This document shows, piece by piece, positions 17,679 through 27,356 of a DNA stretch of 64,000 nt. This stretch comes from Chitinophagaceae bacterium. GTDB lineage: Bacteria > Bacteroidota > Bacteroidia > Chitinophagales > Chitinophagaceae. Every line of letters begins with the position of its first letter. The first letter of the stretch is position 1. The stretch spans positions 434,001 through 498,000 of the forward strand of contig JADKJC010000013.1 of assembly GCA_016722465.1 (NCBI GenBank). Direction: 5' to 3'. The notes beneath the pieces were generated by a model. That model was not told where the DNA came from. It ran no database searches and was given only the letters and a program-made list of their open reading frames with translations. Made by a program: the position numbers and the translations under genes.

Positions 17679-18266
17679 ATGACTCCAGAAAGAACCGAGA
17701 GACTAGAATCCGTTTTAAGCAAACGCCAGCCCGACCTTACCGTTGTATTGGAAAATGTTTTTGACCCTCACAATATCTCAGCCGTAATGCGTACCTGCGA
17801 TGCAGTTGGTATTCAGGATATTTATATACTCAATCATAAAATTGAGCCCCACCGTAAATGGGGTGCCAGGAGTTCTTCCAGCGCCGACAAGTGGTTAAGC
17901 ATTCACCAGTTCACCAACCCCAATGAATGTTTTGAGGCATTGAGGAAAAAATACAAGAAAATTTACACTACCCATCTCAGCAGCGATGCTGTAAGCCTGC
18001 ATGAACTCAACTTAACTGAACCCGTGGCTTTGGTATTTGGCAATGAACACAGCGGCGTAAGTGAAGAAATCATTGGCATGGCAGATGGCAATTTTATCAT
18101 TCCCCAGGTGGGCATCATCAAATCGCTGAATATTTCTGTGGCCTGTGCGGTCAGCTTATACGAAGCTTTCAGGCAAAAAAGCAATGCAGGGCATTACAAC
18201 CATATAAAACTGGAAGGGGAGCAGTTAGAAACACTGAGGACCGACTGGGGTTTTATTGAAGAGTAA
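17679..18266 (+). CDS. trmH: tRNA/rRNA 2'-O-methyltransferase, TrmH family
   Basis: About 195 residues from the ATG at 17679 (MTPERTERLESVLSKRQP). The frame is open to 17631 but that stretch is repeat DNA. Typical TrmH features: LTVVLENVFDPHNISAVMRTCDAVG, ALVFGNEHSGVSEE and IPQVGIIKSLNISVACAVSLYEAFRQ. The N-terminal helix and C-terminal extension are those of tRNA (guanosine-18-2'-O-) methyltransferase, which methylates the D-loop with S-adenosylmethionine. Target assignment rests on family similarity. Confidence 0.9.
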   Translation: MTPERTERLESVLSKRQPDLTVVLENVFDPHNISAVMRTCDAVGIQDIYILNHKIEPHRKWGARSSSSADKWLSIHQFTNPNECFEALRKKYKKIYTTHLSSDAVSLHELNLTEPVALVFGNEHSGVSEEIIGMADGNFIIPQVGIIKSLNISVACAVSLYEAFRQKSNAGHYNHIKLEGEQLETLRTDWGFIEE

Positions 18267-18324
18267 TAACTGGTAACCATTCTATTTACATTTCGGATAA
18301 CTTTATTGTATCAAAACTATATGT

Positions 18325-21300
18325 ATGAAGAAACTACTGTTTCCTTTTTTGCTATTCATTACACTTGCTGCCGCTGCTCAAAAAAAACCGCTCGACCATA
18401 CCGTGTATGATGGCTGGAAAAGCATTGGCGAACGCATGATCAGTAATGATGGTGCTTTTGTAGTATACACGGTAAATCCACAGGAAGGCGATGGAGAGTT
18501 GGTGATACAAAATCTCAAAACCAAATATAAGAAAGTGGTGCAGAGAGGATACAGTGCTGTGATTACAGAAGACAGCAAATACCTGGTTTTTAAAATAAAA
18601 CCATTCTTCCGGGAAACAAGACAGGCAAAGATCAAAAAGAAAAAAGGAGAAGATATTCCAAAAGATTCATTGGCTATTATTGAATTGGGAAAAGACAGTA
18701 TCATTAAAATTACCAGGGCAAAAAATTATAAAACACCCGAGAAAGGGTTTGGGTATCTGGCTTATCAAATGGAAAAGCCTGTGCCAGATACAACTAAAAA
18801 GAAACCTGCTGTGATTGATTCAGCAAAGATCAAAAATAACCTGTTGGTAAAACTGGCAGATTCTTTAATAAAAAGGTCCATAGATTCTATAAAAGGCAAT
18901 ATCACCAGGGGAAGAACTGAGTGCAATCATCAACAAGGCCGCAACGCAGATCATCAGGGAAGGAAAAGACATTGCAGATGCAGATGGTGATGATATTGGT
19001 GGTGGAAGCGGTGCCGATGGAACCGAACTGGTGCTTAGGAACCTGGCGGATAATACAGAAACCATCTTCAAACTGGTGAATGAATATTACTTTGACAAGA
19101 AAGGTACAAAGCTGCTGATAGAGACAACCAAAAACAGCAAGGACAGCAACAGTAAGGCAATGGTGCTGCTCTACAATATTCAATCACAAAAAACAGATAC
19201 CATTTTAAAAGGATTGAACGATGCAAAAAATTATGCCATTGATGAAGCAGGCAATCAAATAGCGTTTGTTTCAGAAAGGGACAGCAGTGAAAAAGCACTT
19301 ACTAAATTTTACAAGCTCTGGTATTATGCCAGCGGGCAAGACAGCGCTAAACTGATCGCAGATAAGAATACAGTTGGAATGCAATTGGGTTATTCCGTGA
19401 GTGAAAATGCTGCTATCAGTTTCAGCAAAGATGGCGACAAAATATTTTTTGGCAATGCGCCGGTGCCTTCCCCTAAAGACACTACGCTGGTAGAATTTGA
19501 AACGGCCAGACTGGATGTGTGGAATTACAAAGATGATTACCTGCAAACACAGCAATTAAAAAATGTGGATGCAGAATTAAAAAGAAGCTATACAGCAGTA
19601 TATCATATAAAACAAAACAAACTGGTACAGTTAGGTGCCGAAGATGCAGAGAATATTACCATCGTAAATGAAGGCAATACAGATTGGGTGCTGGCAGAAA
19701 GCAACCAGGGCAACAGGATTGAAGCACAGTGGAGTGGCAGAACGAAATCATCAGCGTATATAATCAGCACGGCAACCGGTGAAAGAAAAACAGTATTTAA
19801 AAATCTCTATGCAAATGCATCGCCATCGCCGGCAGGCAAGTTTGTGTTCTGGTACAATCCTGAATTAAAAAATTATTTTACATACGAGATTGCAACAGGC
19901 ATTACCAGGAATGTAACCGATAAAATTAAAGTGCCTTTGTATGAAGAAGACAATGATGTGCCTGATTTTGCAGGGGAGTATGGGTTGATGGGATGGAGCA
20001 AAGAAGATAACTCCCTGTTGATTTATGATAAATATGAAACATGGAAGGTAAATCCGTTAAATAAAAATATCCCAACCCTTCATTTTGACAAAAAACGGAA
20101 GCAAGAAAGAACAAAATTACATACAGGTATATAAAAACAAATAGGGAAGAAAGGTACATTGCTGAAAGGCAGCAGTTAGTATTTAAAGTATTTGATAATA
20201 CATCTAAACTCAGCAGCTATAAAATATCATCCATAGATACCCCACTGTATTTTCTGAGTAAAGTACTGGATTCAAGCGCCAGCAATAACCTGGTTAAAGC
20301 AAAAAATGCAATGAATTTTATTTTCACCAGGGAATCATTTAAATCTTCCCCGGCTTTATATTACGCAGGTAACTTAACAGAAATAGATAAGAAATATCTT
20401 GATGCACCTGCATTGAGTGATACTTTATTTTCTACCTCAAACTTTAGAGAATTTGCTACGCAGCTCTCCGACATCAACCCACAACAAAAAGACTACAACT
20501 GGGGTACTGCTGAACTCTATACCTGGAAAACATACAATGGCAAATCCGCATCCGGCATTGTTTACAAACCCGAAGATTACAATCCCAAAAAAAAGTATCC
20601 ACTCATCTGTTATTTCTACGAAAAGTTATCGGATGGCTTATATAACTACCAGTCTCCGGCTCCCACCCCCAGCAGGCTTAACATTCCTTTCTTTGTAAGC
20701 CGTGGTTACATTGTATTGGCGCCGGATATTGAGTACAGCAACGGCCATCCGGGCAAGAGTGCTTATGACTACATTGCCAGTGGCGCAAGAGCTTTGGTAA
20801 AACAAGGGCTTGTTGACAGTAATAAAATCGGCATACAGGGGCAAAGCTGGGGAGGCTACCAGGTAGCATATCTCATAACCAAAACAAAACTCTTTAAAGC
20901 TGCATGGGCAGGAGCTCCTGTTGCCAACATGACGAGTGCCTATGGTGGCATACGATGGGAGAGTGGATTGAACAGGCAATTTCAATACGAAAAACAACAA
21001 AGCCGCATTGGCGCCACTTTATGGGAGAAACCACAACTATACATCGAGAACTCTCCTCTGTTTCATTTGCCCAATGTACAAACACCGCTGGTGATCATGC
21101 ATAATGATGCCGATGGCGCTGTACCCTGGTACCAGGGTATTGAACTGTTTACCGGACTAAGAAGGCTTGGAAAACCCGTATGGATGCTGAACTATAATAA
21201 TGAAGCCCATAATTTGATGGAAAGAAGAAACCGTAAGGATATTCAAATAAGGGAACAACAATTTTTTGACTGGCAATTAAAAGGAGAGAAACCTGCCAGG

Positions 21301-21363
21301 TGGCTCACCGATGGCGTACCTGCAACTGAAAAAGGGAAAGATTGGGGCCTGGAAACAGAGTAA
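18325..21363 (+). CDS. Prolyl oligopeptidase family (S9) secreted peptidase, broken by three frameshifts
   Basis: Read across three frames this is about 1011 residues. A signal peptide (MKKLLFPFLLFITLAAAAQ) is followed by a long beta-propeller region and a C-terminal alpha/beta hydrolase domain with nucleophile GIQGQSWGGYQ, Asp region HNDADGAVPW and His region NNEAHNL. Pieces are 18325-18990, 19031-20134 and 20311-21363. One extra base near 18898 shifts the frame (continuing SPGEELSAII). Two more extra bases lie near 20083-20108, one in a T run and one before AACAAAATT (continuing YRYIKTNREERYI). The total length is a multiple of three. The conserved sequence right through the breaks suggests sequencing error, though a real pseudogene is possible. 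Confidence 0.85.
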
Positions 21364-21634
21364 AAAAACAGGGGGGTGGACAGGAAGAGTAAAGACCCCT
21401 CCCGTTCCTTATATTTTAGAGTTATCCCGCTTTAAAACCCCCGCCTGCTGAATTGGCACAGACATCATTAAGTTACCAATTATTTTACCTTGTGATCTCA
21501 ACATTTCAATTGTAGTTAAGGGCAGTTATATCAAGTAAATTATGTCTTTGAATCACATAGCAAAACTTCCAAAAAATCGGGAGAAAAAAAAGGGTATTTT
21601 AACGGTATTTTTTCGGGTGGTTTCGCCCGGAATG
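21364..21634. other. Intergenic region after the S9 peptidase gene
   Basis: About 270 bp before the terminator. I see only AT-rich sequence, a G-run (GGGGGG at 21370) near the stop codon and a weak GGG/CCC hairpin at 21613-21632. No open frame with coding character and no recognised RNA. Confidence 0.4.
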
Positions 21635-21659
21635 ACAGGGTGAAATCACCCTGTTTTTT
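21635..21659 (+). terminator. Rho-independent terminator between S9 peptidase and recF
   Basis: Perfect 9-bp stem ACAGGGTGA (21635-21643) and TCACCCTGT (21646-21654) with a two-base centre, then a T run. It serves the plus-strand transcript, 270 bp past the S9 stop and just before the convergent recF end. Confidence 0.8.
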
Positions 21660-21688
21660 GTAGAATCTATACTACAAAATGGCCAGAA

Positions 21689-22759
21689 CTATAATTCAAT
21701 TACCTGGTAAGAGGTTTCAAGATTGGTAAAAGCATCTTCCAGCCTGTCTTTATGGGTATCGGTTATAAAAACCTGTCCATCGTTCTGTTTGCATACCCAA
21801 TGCAACAATTGCTGCATCCGGTTATCATCTAATTTTTCAAATACATCATCAAGTAACAGTAGTGGGGCAAACCCTTTATTACTTTTGAGCATTTCAAACT
21901 CTGCCAGCTTTAGTGAGAACAGCAGGCTTTTGCGTTGCCCCTGGGAGGCAGTACTTTTAAAAACCTGTCCGTTTAACTGGATACCAATATCATCTTTATG
22001 AATACCGCCATTGCTGCGCTGCAATATAAAATCCTTCTGCCTGCATTGGTTAAGTAGTGTATGGAAATCATTTTCATTCAGCTGGCTTTCATATTGCAGT
22101 GTCACCAGTTCTTCATTATTGGCGATCTGATTGTAAAACTGCTGCACCAGGGGGAGCAAAGCAGCTGTGAACTCCTTTCTTTTCTGATAAATGTAATTAC
22201 CCGGTTGTATCAGTTGGCCATCCACCACTTCCAGTAATTGCCAATCAGTATTGCCGGTATCCGCAAAGCGTTTTAATAAACTATTCCGCTGCTGCAATAC
22301 CTTGTTGTAAATAATCAGGTGCTGCAGGTATGCTGTATCCACCTGGCTCAGCACGGTATCAATGTATCGCCGCCTTTCCTCACTGCCGCCGGTAATCAGT
22401 TCCACATCGTCCGGCGCCACCATTACTGCCGGAAACCTGCCGATGTGTTCAGAGAATTTTGTGTATTCAACATCGTTTAAATAAAATTCCTTTTTGCCGG
22501 TACCCCTGTGAATACAAACTATTTTATTATCTGCAAACTGCCCTTCCAGCCGGAACCCATCTTTACTGAACTGCACATTCATGGCATCTGTTTTTGTAAA
22601 GTAGCTTTTGGTGAAACAGAGGTAATAAATAGCATCCAGCAAATTGGTTTTGCCCCGGCCATTAGAGCCGCATATGCCAATTACCCTTTCAGAAAAATTG
22701 AAAGTAGCAACATCGTAATTTTTAAATTGTGTGATGGTGATTTTGGAAAGCCCCGGCAT
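21689..22759 (-). CDS. recF: DNA replication and repair protein RecF
   Basis: About 356 residues from the ATG at 22759 (MPGLSKITITQFKNY). The frame is open 40 codons further upstream, but that stretch reaches into the neighbouring gene and lacks RecF character. An SMC-like ABC ATPase: Walker A GICGSNGRGKTNLLDAIYYL, signature segment ASQGQRKSLLFSLKLAEF and Walker B PLLLLDDVFEKLD. RecF loads RecA at single-strand gaps with RecO and RecR. A TATCTTGC sequence 4 nt upstream of the ATG may be its promoter. Confidence 0.95.
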   Translation of the reverse strand: MPGLSKITITQFKNYDVATFNFSERVIGICGSNGRGKTNLLDAIYYLCFTKSYFTKTDAMNVQFSKDGFRLEGQFADNKIVCIHRGTGKKEFYLNDVEYTKFSEHIGRFPAVMVAPDDVELITGGSEERRRYIDTVLSQVDTAYLQHLIIYNKVLQQRNSLLKRFADTGNTDWQLLEVVDGQLIQPGNYIYQKRKEFTAALLPLVQQFYNQIANNEELVTLQYESQLNENDFHTLLNQCRQKDFILQRSNGGIHKDDIGIQLNGQVFKSTASQGQRKSLLFSLKLAEFEMLKSNKGFAPLLLLDDVFEKLDDNRMQQLLHWVCKQNDGQVFITDTHKDRLEDAFTNLETSYQVIEL

Positions 22760-22827
22760 GGATGCAAGATAACAGAGAAAATGCATTGAATAAATCGTGT
22801 CCTTCAAAATTGTATTGTCAGAATGAT

Positions 22828-23901
22828 TTACTTCAAAGCTGTCTGCAATTTTGCCGCCGCAGCTTTTACCTGTACCCAATCCTTTTCAATGCCGGCTTCG
22901 GTTAAAAAATAAAAGGGTGTAAAAGTATCTCTTGTAATGCGGTCCAGGCTGCGGAAGGGCTGGCCCGCCTTCCAGGTAGCATTGGCAAACCGGGCAAATA
23001 ATAGTTTGTCTGCTTTGGAAAGGGAATTATCTGTTATGGATTGTAAAATGAATGATGGTTGCTGTTTTCTTATTGTTACCAAATAATTCAAGGCACATTC
23101 CACTGCGTAAAAACCAGCAACATTGATGGCAATTTTTTCCTCTTTAAAACTTTTCTTTTTTACTGCGGTCACTTCTTCCTTTGAAATAAAAGGCGGAACC
23201 GTTTTTTTTTCGTTGGCATAATACGAGGAATCAATATGGGAAGCCATTTGATAAGCAAAGCCCTTATCCTGCAGCAGCGTTCTTATTTGCTGCAGTTGGT
23301 CTTCCTTTGTACCCGGCTTTAATGATGCCTTTAGTTTGGTGGCAGCACCGATAATTTGCCGGTAGTCTTTTTGTACTTCGTCATCCGGCAATGAAGAAGA
23401 TCCGATGAAATTCGGTCGTTTTATTCTTTCCAATCCCCTGAAAGGCTGGCCGGCTTTCCAGGTAGCATTGGCAAAACGGTTAAGCAATAAAATAACAGAA
23501 TCACTTACTTTTTTGCTGATGATCATTTCCAGCCATTCAACCGGGGTGGAATTACTTTGCTCACACAGGTAGTCAATTCCACATTCCAGCGCATAAAAAC
23601 CAGCTATATTGATAGCGATCTTTTCTTCTCTTATACTTCTATCCACCTGTAAACTGTCTTCACCAGCTGCCAAAAAAGGGGGAGGTACTTGCCCGATTCC
23701 TTTGTAGTAGGCTGCATCCAGTTCCTTTGCCACTGCTTCAGTAAAGGGCATATCCTGCAGCAAAGAGTCAATAACGGCCAGTTCTTTATTAATGTTACTG
23801 CTGTTGTTCATCGGCTGATTGGTTTCTTTTTTTGTACTGCTATTACATGCTGCAATAAGCATACAAATATTTAAGCTGTAAAGTACTGATACTGTTTTCA
23901 T
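22828..23901 (-). CDS. Putative lipoprotein with two tandem copies of an unknown domain
   Basis: 357 residues. A lipoprotein signal (LNICMLIAACNSS, Cys near residue 19) is followed by two homologous halves of about 165 residues. Both halves carry EEKIAIN(I/V)AGFYA(L/V)EC and then RFANATWKAGQPFR(G/S)L(E/D)RI. I do not recognise the domain. The repeats are largely helical, with conserved Cys, Trp and Phe residues. The predicted location is the outer membrane facing the periplasm. It is upstream of recF on the same strand with a 68-bp gap, but a functional link is not evident. Confidence 0.8.
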   Translation of the reverse strand: MKTVSVLYSLNICMLIAACNSSTKKETNQPMNNSSNINKELAVIDSLLQDMPFTEAVAKELDAAYYKGIGQVPPPFLAAGEDSLQVDRSIREEKIAINIAGFYALECGIDYLCEQSNSTPVEWLEMIISKKVSDSVILLLNRFANATWKAGQPFRGLERIKRPNFIGSSSLPDDEVQKDYRQIIGAATKLKASLKPGTKEDQLQQIRTLLQDKGFAYQMASHIDSSYYANEKKTVPPFISKEEVTAVKKKSFKEEKIAINVAGFYAVECALNYLVTIRKQQPSFILQSITDNSLSKADKLLFARFANATWKAGQPFRSLDRITRDTFTPFYFLTEAGIEKDWVQVKAAAAKLQTALK

Positions 23902-24085
23902 GAATGCAATTTTAGCCTTAAGAACCGGGAGCCGTTTGCAAATATTAACCAGGAAGTGGTTGTTCGGTCTACGGGAATCCGTTACCCGCCATCATAAATG
24001 TACAGCAATATTGAGCATTGGGCTTTACTTTCCAACCCAAATATTCACAACCGTATAGGATATGGAAAATTCACTTATTCTCCCT

Positions 24086-24093
24086 TATCTTTG
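24086..24093 (+). promoter_or_regulatory. -7 promoter element (TATCTTTG) of pdhA
   Basis: TATCTTTG followed by CCGCCTAAA ends 19 nt before the TTG at 24113, the same spacing and flank as the thiolase promoter at 16284. It overlaps codons 9-11 of the longer ATG frame starting at 24062, so that start is unlikely. Confidence 0.55.
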
Positions 24094-24112
24094 CCGCCTA
24101 AATTTTAAAACC

Positions 24113-25105
24113 TTGGCTACAAAGTTTTCAAAAGAAACCTACTTATACTGGTACGAACTGATGCTGTTGCTACGCAGGTTCGAAGAAAAGACCGGTCAGT
24201 TGTATGGGATGCAAAAGATCAGGGGTTTTTGTCATTTATATATTGGCCAGGAGGCGGTAGCTGCAGGCTGTATGACGGCAACGCAGCCCGAAGATAAATT
24301 TATTACTGCCTACAGGTGCCATGCATTGGCCATAGCAAAAGGAGTAACACCCAATGCAAGTATGGCTGAACTGTATGGTAAAGCAACCGGCTGCAGTAAA
24401 GGGAAAGGTGGCAGTATGCATTTATTTGGAGTGGATGTACGTTTTTTTGGCGGACATGGTATTGTTGGTGCCCAGATTGGTACCGGTGCCGGGCTGGCTT
24501 TTGCCGAAAAGTACAAAGGCACTAAAAATGTGGCGGTTTGCTTTTTTGGCGATGGCGCTGCCAGGCAGGGTATGCTGCATGAAACTTTTAATATGGCGAT
24601 GACCTGGAAACTGCCGGTGATTTTTATTTGTGAGAATAACCAGTATGCAATGGGCACTTCTGTTGCCCGTACCAGTAATGTACTGGACATTTATAAACTG
24701 GCAGATGCTTACGATATGCCGGGCGACAGCGTTGATGGCATGAGCCCGGAAGATGTACACAACGCCATGGCAAGAGCGGTAACAAGGGCAAGGGAAGAAG
24801 GCGGGCCTACTTTACTCGAAATAAAAACCTATCGTTACAAAGGGCACAGCATGAGTGATCCGCAAAAATACCGCACCAAAGAGGAACTGGAAGAATACAA
24901 ACAGAGAGACCCGATTGATCATGTATTGAATATCCTGAAAACAGAATATAAAGTGGCGGATGCAGACATTGAAGTAATGAATGAAAGGGTGAGGATGCAG
25001 GTAGAAGAGTGTGTGAAATTTGCAGAAGAAAGCCCATGGCCTGGTGAAGATGAACTGTTGAAAGATGTTTATGTACAGGAGGATTATCCATTCATTGTAG
25101 ATTAA
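24113..25105 (+). CDS. pdhA: Pyruvate dehydrogenase E1 component, alpha subunit
   Basis: About 330 residues. A TTG at 24113 gives MATKFSKETYLYWYELMLL, the usual Bacteroidota PdhA N-terminus. The ATG at 24062 would put the promoter inside the gene. Thiamine-diphosphate binding is marked by GDGAARQGMLHE through FICENNQYAMGTS, and the phosphorylation-loop-like region is TYRYKGHSMSDPQKYR. With the beta subunit it decarboxylates pyruvate and acetylates the E2 lipoyl groups. E1-beta and E2 are not adjacent here. The following gene is an unrelated TPR protein 124 bp downstream. Confidence 0.93.
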   Translation: MATKFSKETYLYWYELMLLLRRFEEKTGQLYGMQKIRGFCHLYIGQEAVAAGCMTATQPEDKFITAYRCHALAIAKGVTPNASMAELYGKATGCSKGKGGSMHLFGVDVRFFGGHGIVGAQIGTGAGLAFAEKYKGTKNVAVCFFGDGAARQGMLHETFNMAMTWKLPVIFICENNQYAMGTSVARTSNVLDIYKLADAYDMPGDSVDGMSPEDVHNAMARAVTRAREEGGPTLLEIKTYRYKGHSMSDPQKYRTKEELEEYKQRDPIDHVLNILKTEYKVADADIEVMNERVRMQVEECVKFAEESPWPGEDELLKDVYVQEDYPFIVD

Positions 25106-25229
25106 CCGTTAGCTGTTTCCTGTTGGGGTATTGGATAAAAAAAACTTATTCAGCATGCATCACAACAATTCAGCAAAAAGTAATTAAACCATAAACAACA
25201 ACATTAAACAAATCAACCAATAAAATAAA

Positions 25230-25940
25230 ATGTCAGAAAAGCAAGTAACAGTAGAACCTGTTGAAACAAATGAAGCCGTGGAGAAAGCCAAAGATTTTTG
25301 GGCAAAATTCAGTAAGCCCATTATTTATATTGGCAGCGCTGTAATACTGATCATCGGTGGATGGTACGGTTACAAGAATTTTATAAAAGATCCGAATGAA
25401 GCAAAAGCAGCAGACCTGATATTTCCTGCCGAGCAGTTGTTTGATAAAATGGCACAGCAGGGTGGCTTTAACAAAGATTCGATCAACCTTGTATTAAATG
25501 GCGGTAATGGAATCACTACCGGTGTTTTAAAAGTAATCTCTTCTTACGGCGGCACTGCTGCCGGAAACAGGGCTCATTTTATAGCCGGCGCCTGCTACCT
25601 GCACAATAAAGATTTCAACAATGCCATTAAGCATTTGAAAGATTTTACAAGCTCCGCAACTCAGGTGCAAACTGCAGCTTATTCAATGCTGGGTGATGCC
25701 AATGCAGAATTAAAGAAAAATGATGAGGCTTTTGATTATTACAAAAAAGCCATTGCAGTAAACAGTAAGGATGAATTCATGACTGCAGAGGCATTGTACA
25801 AAGCTGGTTTATTTGCAGAAACTATTGGTAAATCAACTGAAGCCATTGAGTTCTTTAAGCGTATTAAGGAAGAGTTTCCAAAAAGCAGCCACGCCAGTGA
25901 AGTTGACAAATACCTTGCAAGATTAGGTGTATTGAACTGA
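25230..25940 (+). CDS. Membrane-anchored TPR protein (YfgM-like)
   Basis: 236 residues. A cytoplasmic N-terminus of about 30 residues rich in Glu and Lys, one membrane helix (IIYIGSAVILIIGGWYGY, residues 31-48), then a soluble helical part with TPR-like units (AHFIAGACYLHNKDFNNAI, AYSMLGDANAELKKNDEAF, EFMTAEALYKAGLFAE). The layout matches the YfgM/tetratricopeptide-like anchor family, which assists folding of exported proteins near the SecYEG translocon in E. coli. It is followed 21 bp later by ribH, a frequent Bacteroidota order, so co-transcription is likely. Confidence 0.85.
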   Translation: MSEKQVTVEPVETNEAVEKAKDFWAKFSKPIIYIGSAVILIIGGWYGYKNFIKDPNEAKAADLIFPAEQLFDKMAQQGGFNKDSINLVLNGGNGITTGVLKVISSYGGTAAGNRAHFIAGACYLHNKDFNNAIKHLKDFTSSATQVQTAAYSMLGDANAELKKNDEAFDYYKKAIAVNSKDEFMTAEALYKAGLFAETIGKSTEAIEFFKRIKEEFPKSSHASEVDKYLARLGVLN

Positions 25941-25961
25941 TCGTTCCAAAATAAAATATTT

Positions 25962-26450
25962 ATGTCAGCTAATTCTGATAGCTTATTAAATACAACAGGC
26001 ATCCAACTACCGAAGGGTGCCTGTATAGTTATTGTACGTACCGAATGGAACCCGGCCATTGTGGATGCATTGGAAGCAGGGTGCAGAAAGGTACTGGATG
26101 CCAATAATATTTCTTACAAAGTGGTATCCGTACCGGGTGCATTTGAAATTCCTTTTTGCATCAAACGTTATTGGGAGGCAAACAAATACAAGGATGACAA
26201 ACCCCATGCTTTTATTACATTGGGTTGTGTTTTAAGGGGAGATACCCCTCATTTTGAATATGTGTGCCAGGCAGTTACGGATGGGGTGCTGCAATTAAAC
26301 CTGCTATTGCCGGTTCCCAGCATTTTTGGGGTACTCACGGTGGATAACCAGGAGCAGGCAGATGAAAGAATTGGTGGAAAGCATGGCAACAAAGGCGAAG
26401 AAGCTGCCGTTACTGCGTTGAAGATGATGGTCTGTCCCAAAAACTCCTGA
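25962..26450 (+). CDS. ribH: 6,7-dimethyl-8-ribityllumazine synthase
   Basis: 162 residues, the normal length. It makes the direct riboflavin precursor from 5-amino-6-ribitylaminouracil and 3,4-dihydroxybutanone phosphate, usually as an icosahedral or pentameric shell. Family motifs: IVIVRTEWNPAIVDALEAGC, VPGAFEIPF, GCVLRGDTPHFEYVCQ (catalytic His) and FGVLTVDNQEQADERIGG. No FMN riboswitch is present upstream, because only 21 bp separate it from the TPR gene. Confidence 0.97.
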   Translation: MSANSDSLLNTTGIQLPKGACIVIVRTEWNPAIVDALEAGCRKVLDANNISYKVVSVPGAFEIPFCIKRYWEANKYKDDKPHAFITLGCVLRGDTPHFEYVCQAVTDGVLQLNLLLPVPSIFGVLTVDNQEQADERIGGKHGNKGEEAAVTALKMMVCPKNS

Positions 26451-26539
26451 AGAGGTTTTTAGTGTTTCCTGATGAAAACGCTTTTTTATAATGCTTGTAA
26501 CTGCTTTCGTTAATAGCAGAACTTATAAATTTCAGATTC

Positions 26540-26566
26540 GAAACCCCCATTAGGAGTTTGGAACAT
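26540..26566 (+). repeat. CCCC/GG hairpin repeat immediately upstream of the LutA-like gene
   Basis: GAAACCCCCATTAGGAGTTTGGAA ends just before the ATG at 26568. It shares GAAA, the C run, TTAGG and GTTTGG with the element at 17651-17677, which also directly precedes a start codon. Confidence 0.5.
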
Positions 26567-26567
26567 C

Positions 26568-27293
26568 ATGAAAGTACAGATATTCATACCGTGTTTTATC
26601 GACCAGCTTTATCCGCAAACCGCTTTTAATATGGTGAAAGTGCTGGAAAAAGCATGTTGTGAAGTGCATTACAATGGCAATCAAACCTGTTGTGGCCAGC
26701 CTGCTTTTAATGCAGGTTACTGGGACGAAGCAAGGGAAGTATGCAGTAAATTCATCAAAGATTTTGATACTGCAGATTATATTGTTTGCCCCAGTGCCAG
26801 TTGTGTTGGTTTTATAAGAAATTACTACAGCAAACTATTTGAAAATACTGCTGCCCATCAACAGGTACAGTACCTTTCTAACCGCATTTATGAGTTCACC
26901 GAATTCCTGACAGCCGTACTGAAAATTGAACACTTTGGTGCTGTATTGAATGGCACTGCAACTTATCATGACAGCTGTGCAGCGCTTAGAGAATGCAGGA
27001 TAAAAGACGGCCCCAGGAAATTACTGTCGCATGTTAAAGGATTGAAGCTAATAGAAATGAATGACACAGATACCTGCTGTGGATTTGGAGGTACCTTCGC
27101 AGTTAAGTTTGATGCAATCTCTGTGGCAATGGCCGATCAGAAAGTCAGCAATGCAAATGCAACCAATGCTGATTACATTATCTCCACGGATATGAGTTGC
27201 CTGATGCACCTGGATGGCTATATACAAAACAAGGGCCTCTCAATAAAAACCATGCACATAGCCGATGTGTTGGCAGGTGGCTGGGAGGCATAA
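26568..27293 (+). CDS. LutA/YkgE-family (Fe-S)-binding protein
   Basis: 241 residues with two cysteine-rich CCG domains: CGQPAFNAGYWDEA after NQTCC, and DTCCGFGGTFAVKF, plus DYIVCPSASCVG and HDSCAALRE. These motifs ligate an unusual Fe-S cluster in heterodisulfide reductase B, GlpC and LutA proteins. LutA is part of the LutABC L-lactate oxidation complex. The partners LutB and LutC are not next to it, so the electron-transfer role is probable but the substrate is not certain. Confidence 0.88.
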   Translation: MKVQIFIPCFIDQLYPQTAFNMVKVLEKACCEVHYNGNQTCCGQPAFNAGYWDEAREVCSKFIKDFDTADYIVCPSASCVGFIRNYYSKLFENTAAHQQVQYLSNRIYEFTEFLTAVLKIEHFGAVLNGTATYHDSCAALRECRIKDGPRKLLSHVKGLKLIEMNDTDTCCGFGGTFAVKFDAISVAMADQKVSNANATNADYIISTDMSCLMHLDGYIQNKGLSIKTMHIADVLAGGWEA

Positions 27294-27356
27294 TAATAAC
27301 AGCCCGTTTCAATCCCGTTGCCGTTTAATTGCGTATCTGTTGGAAAATAAATCAAC

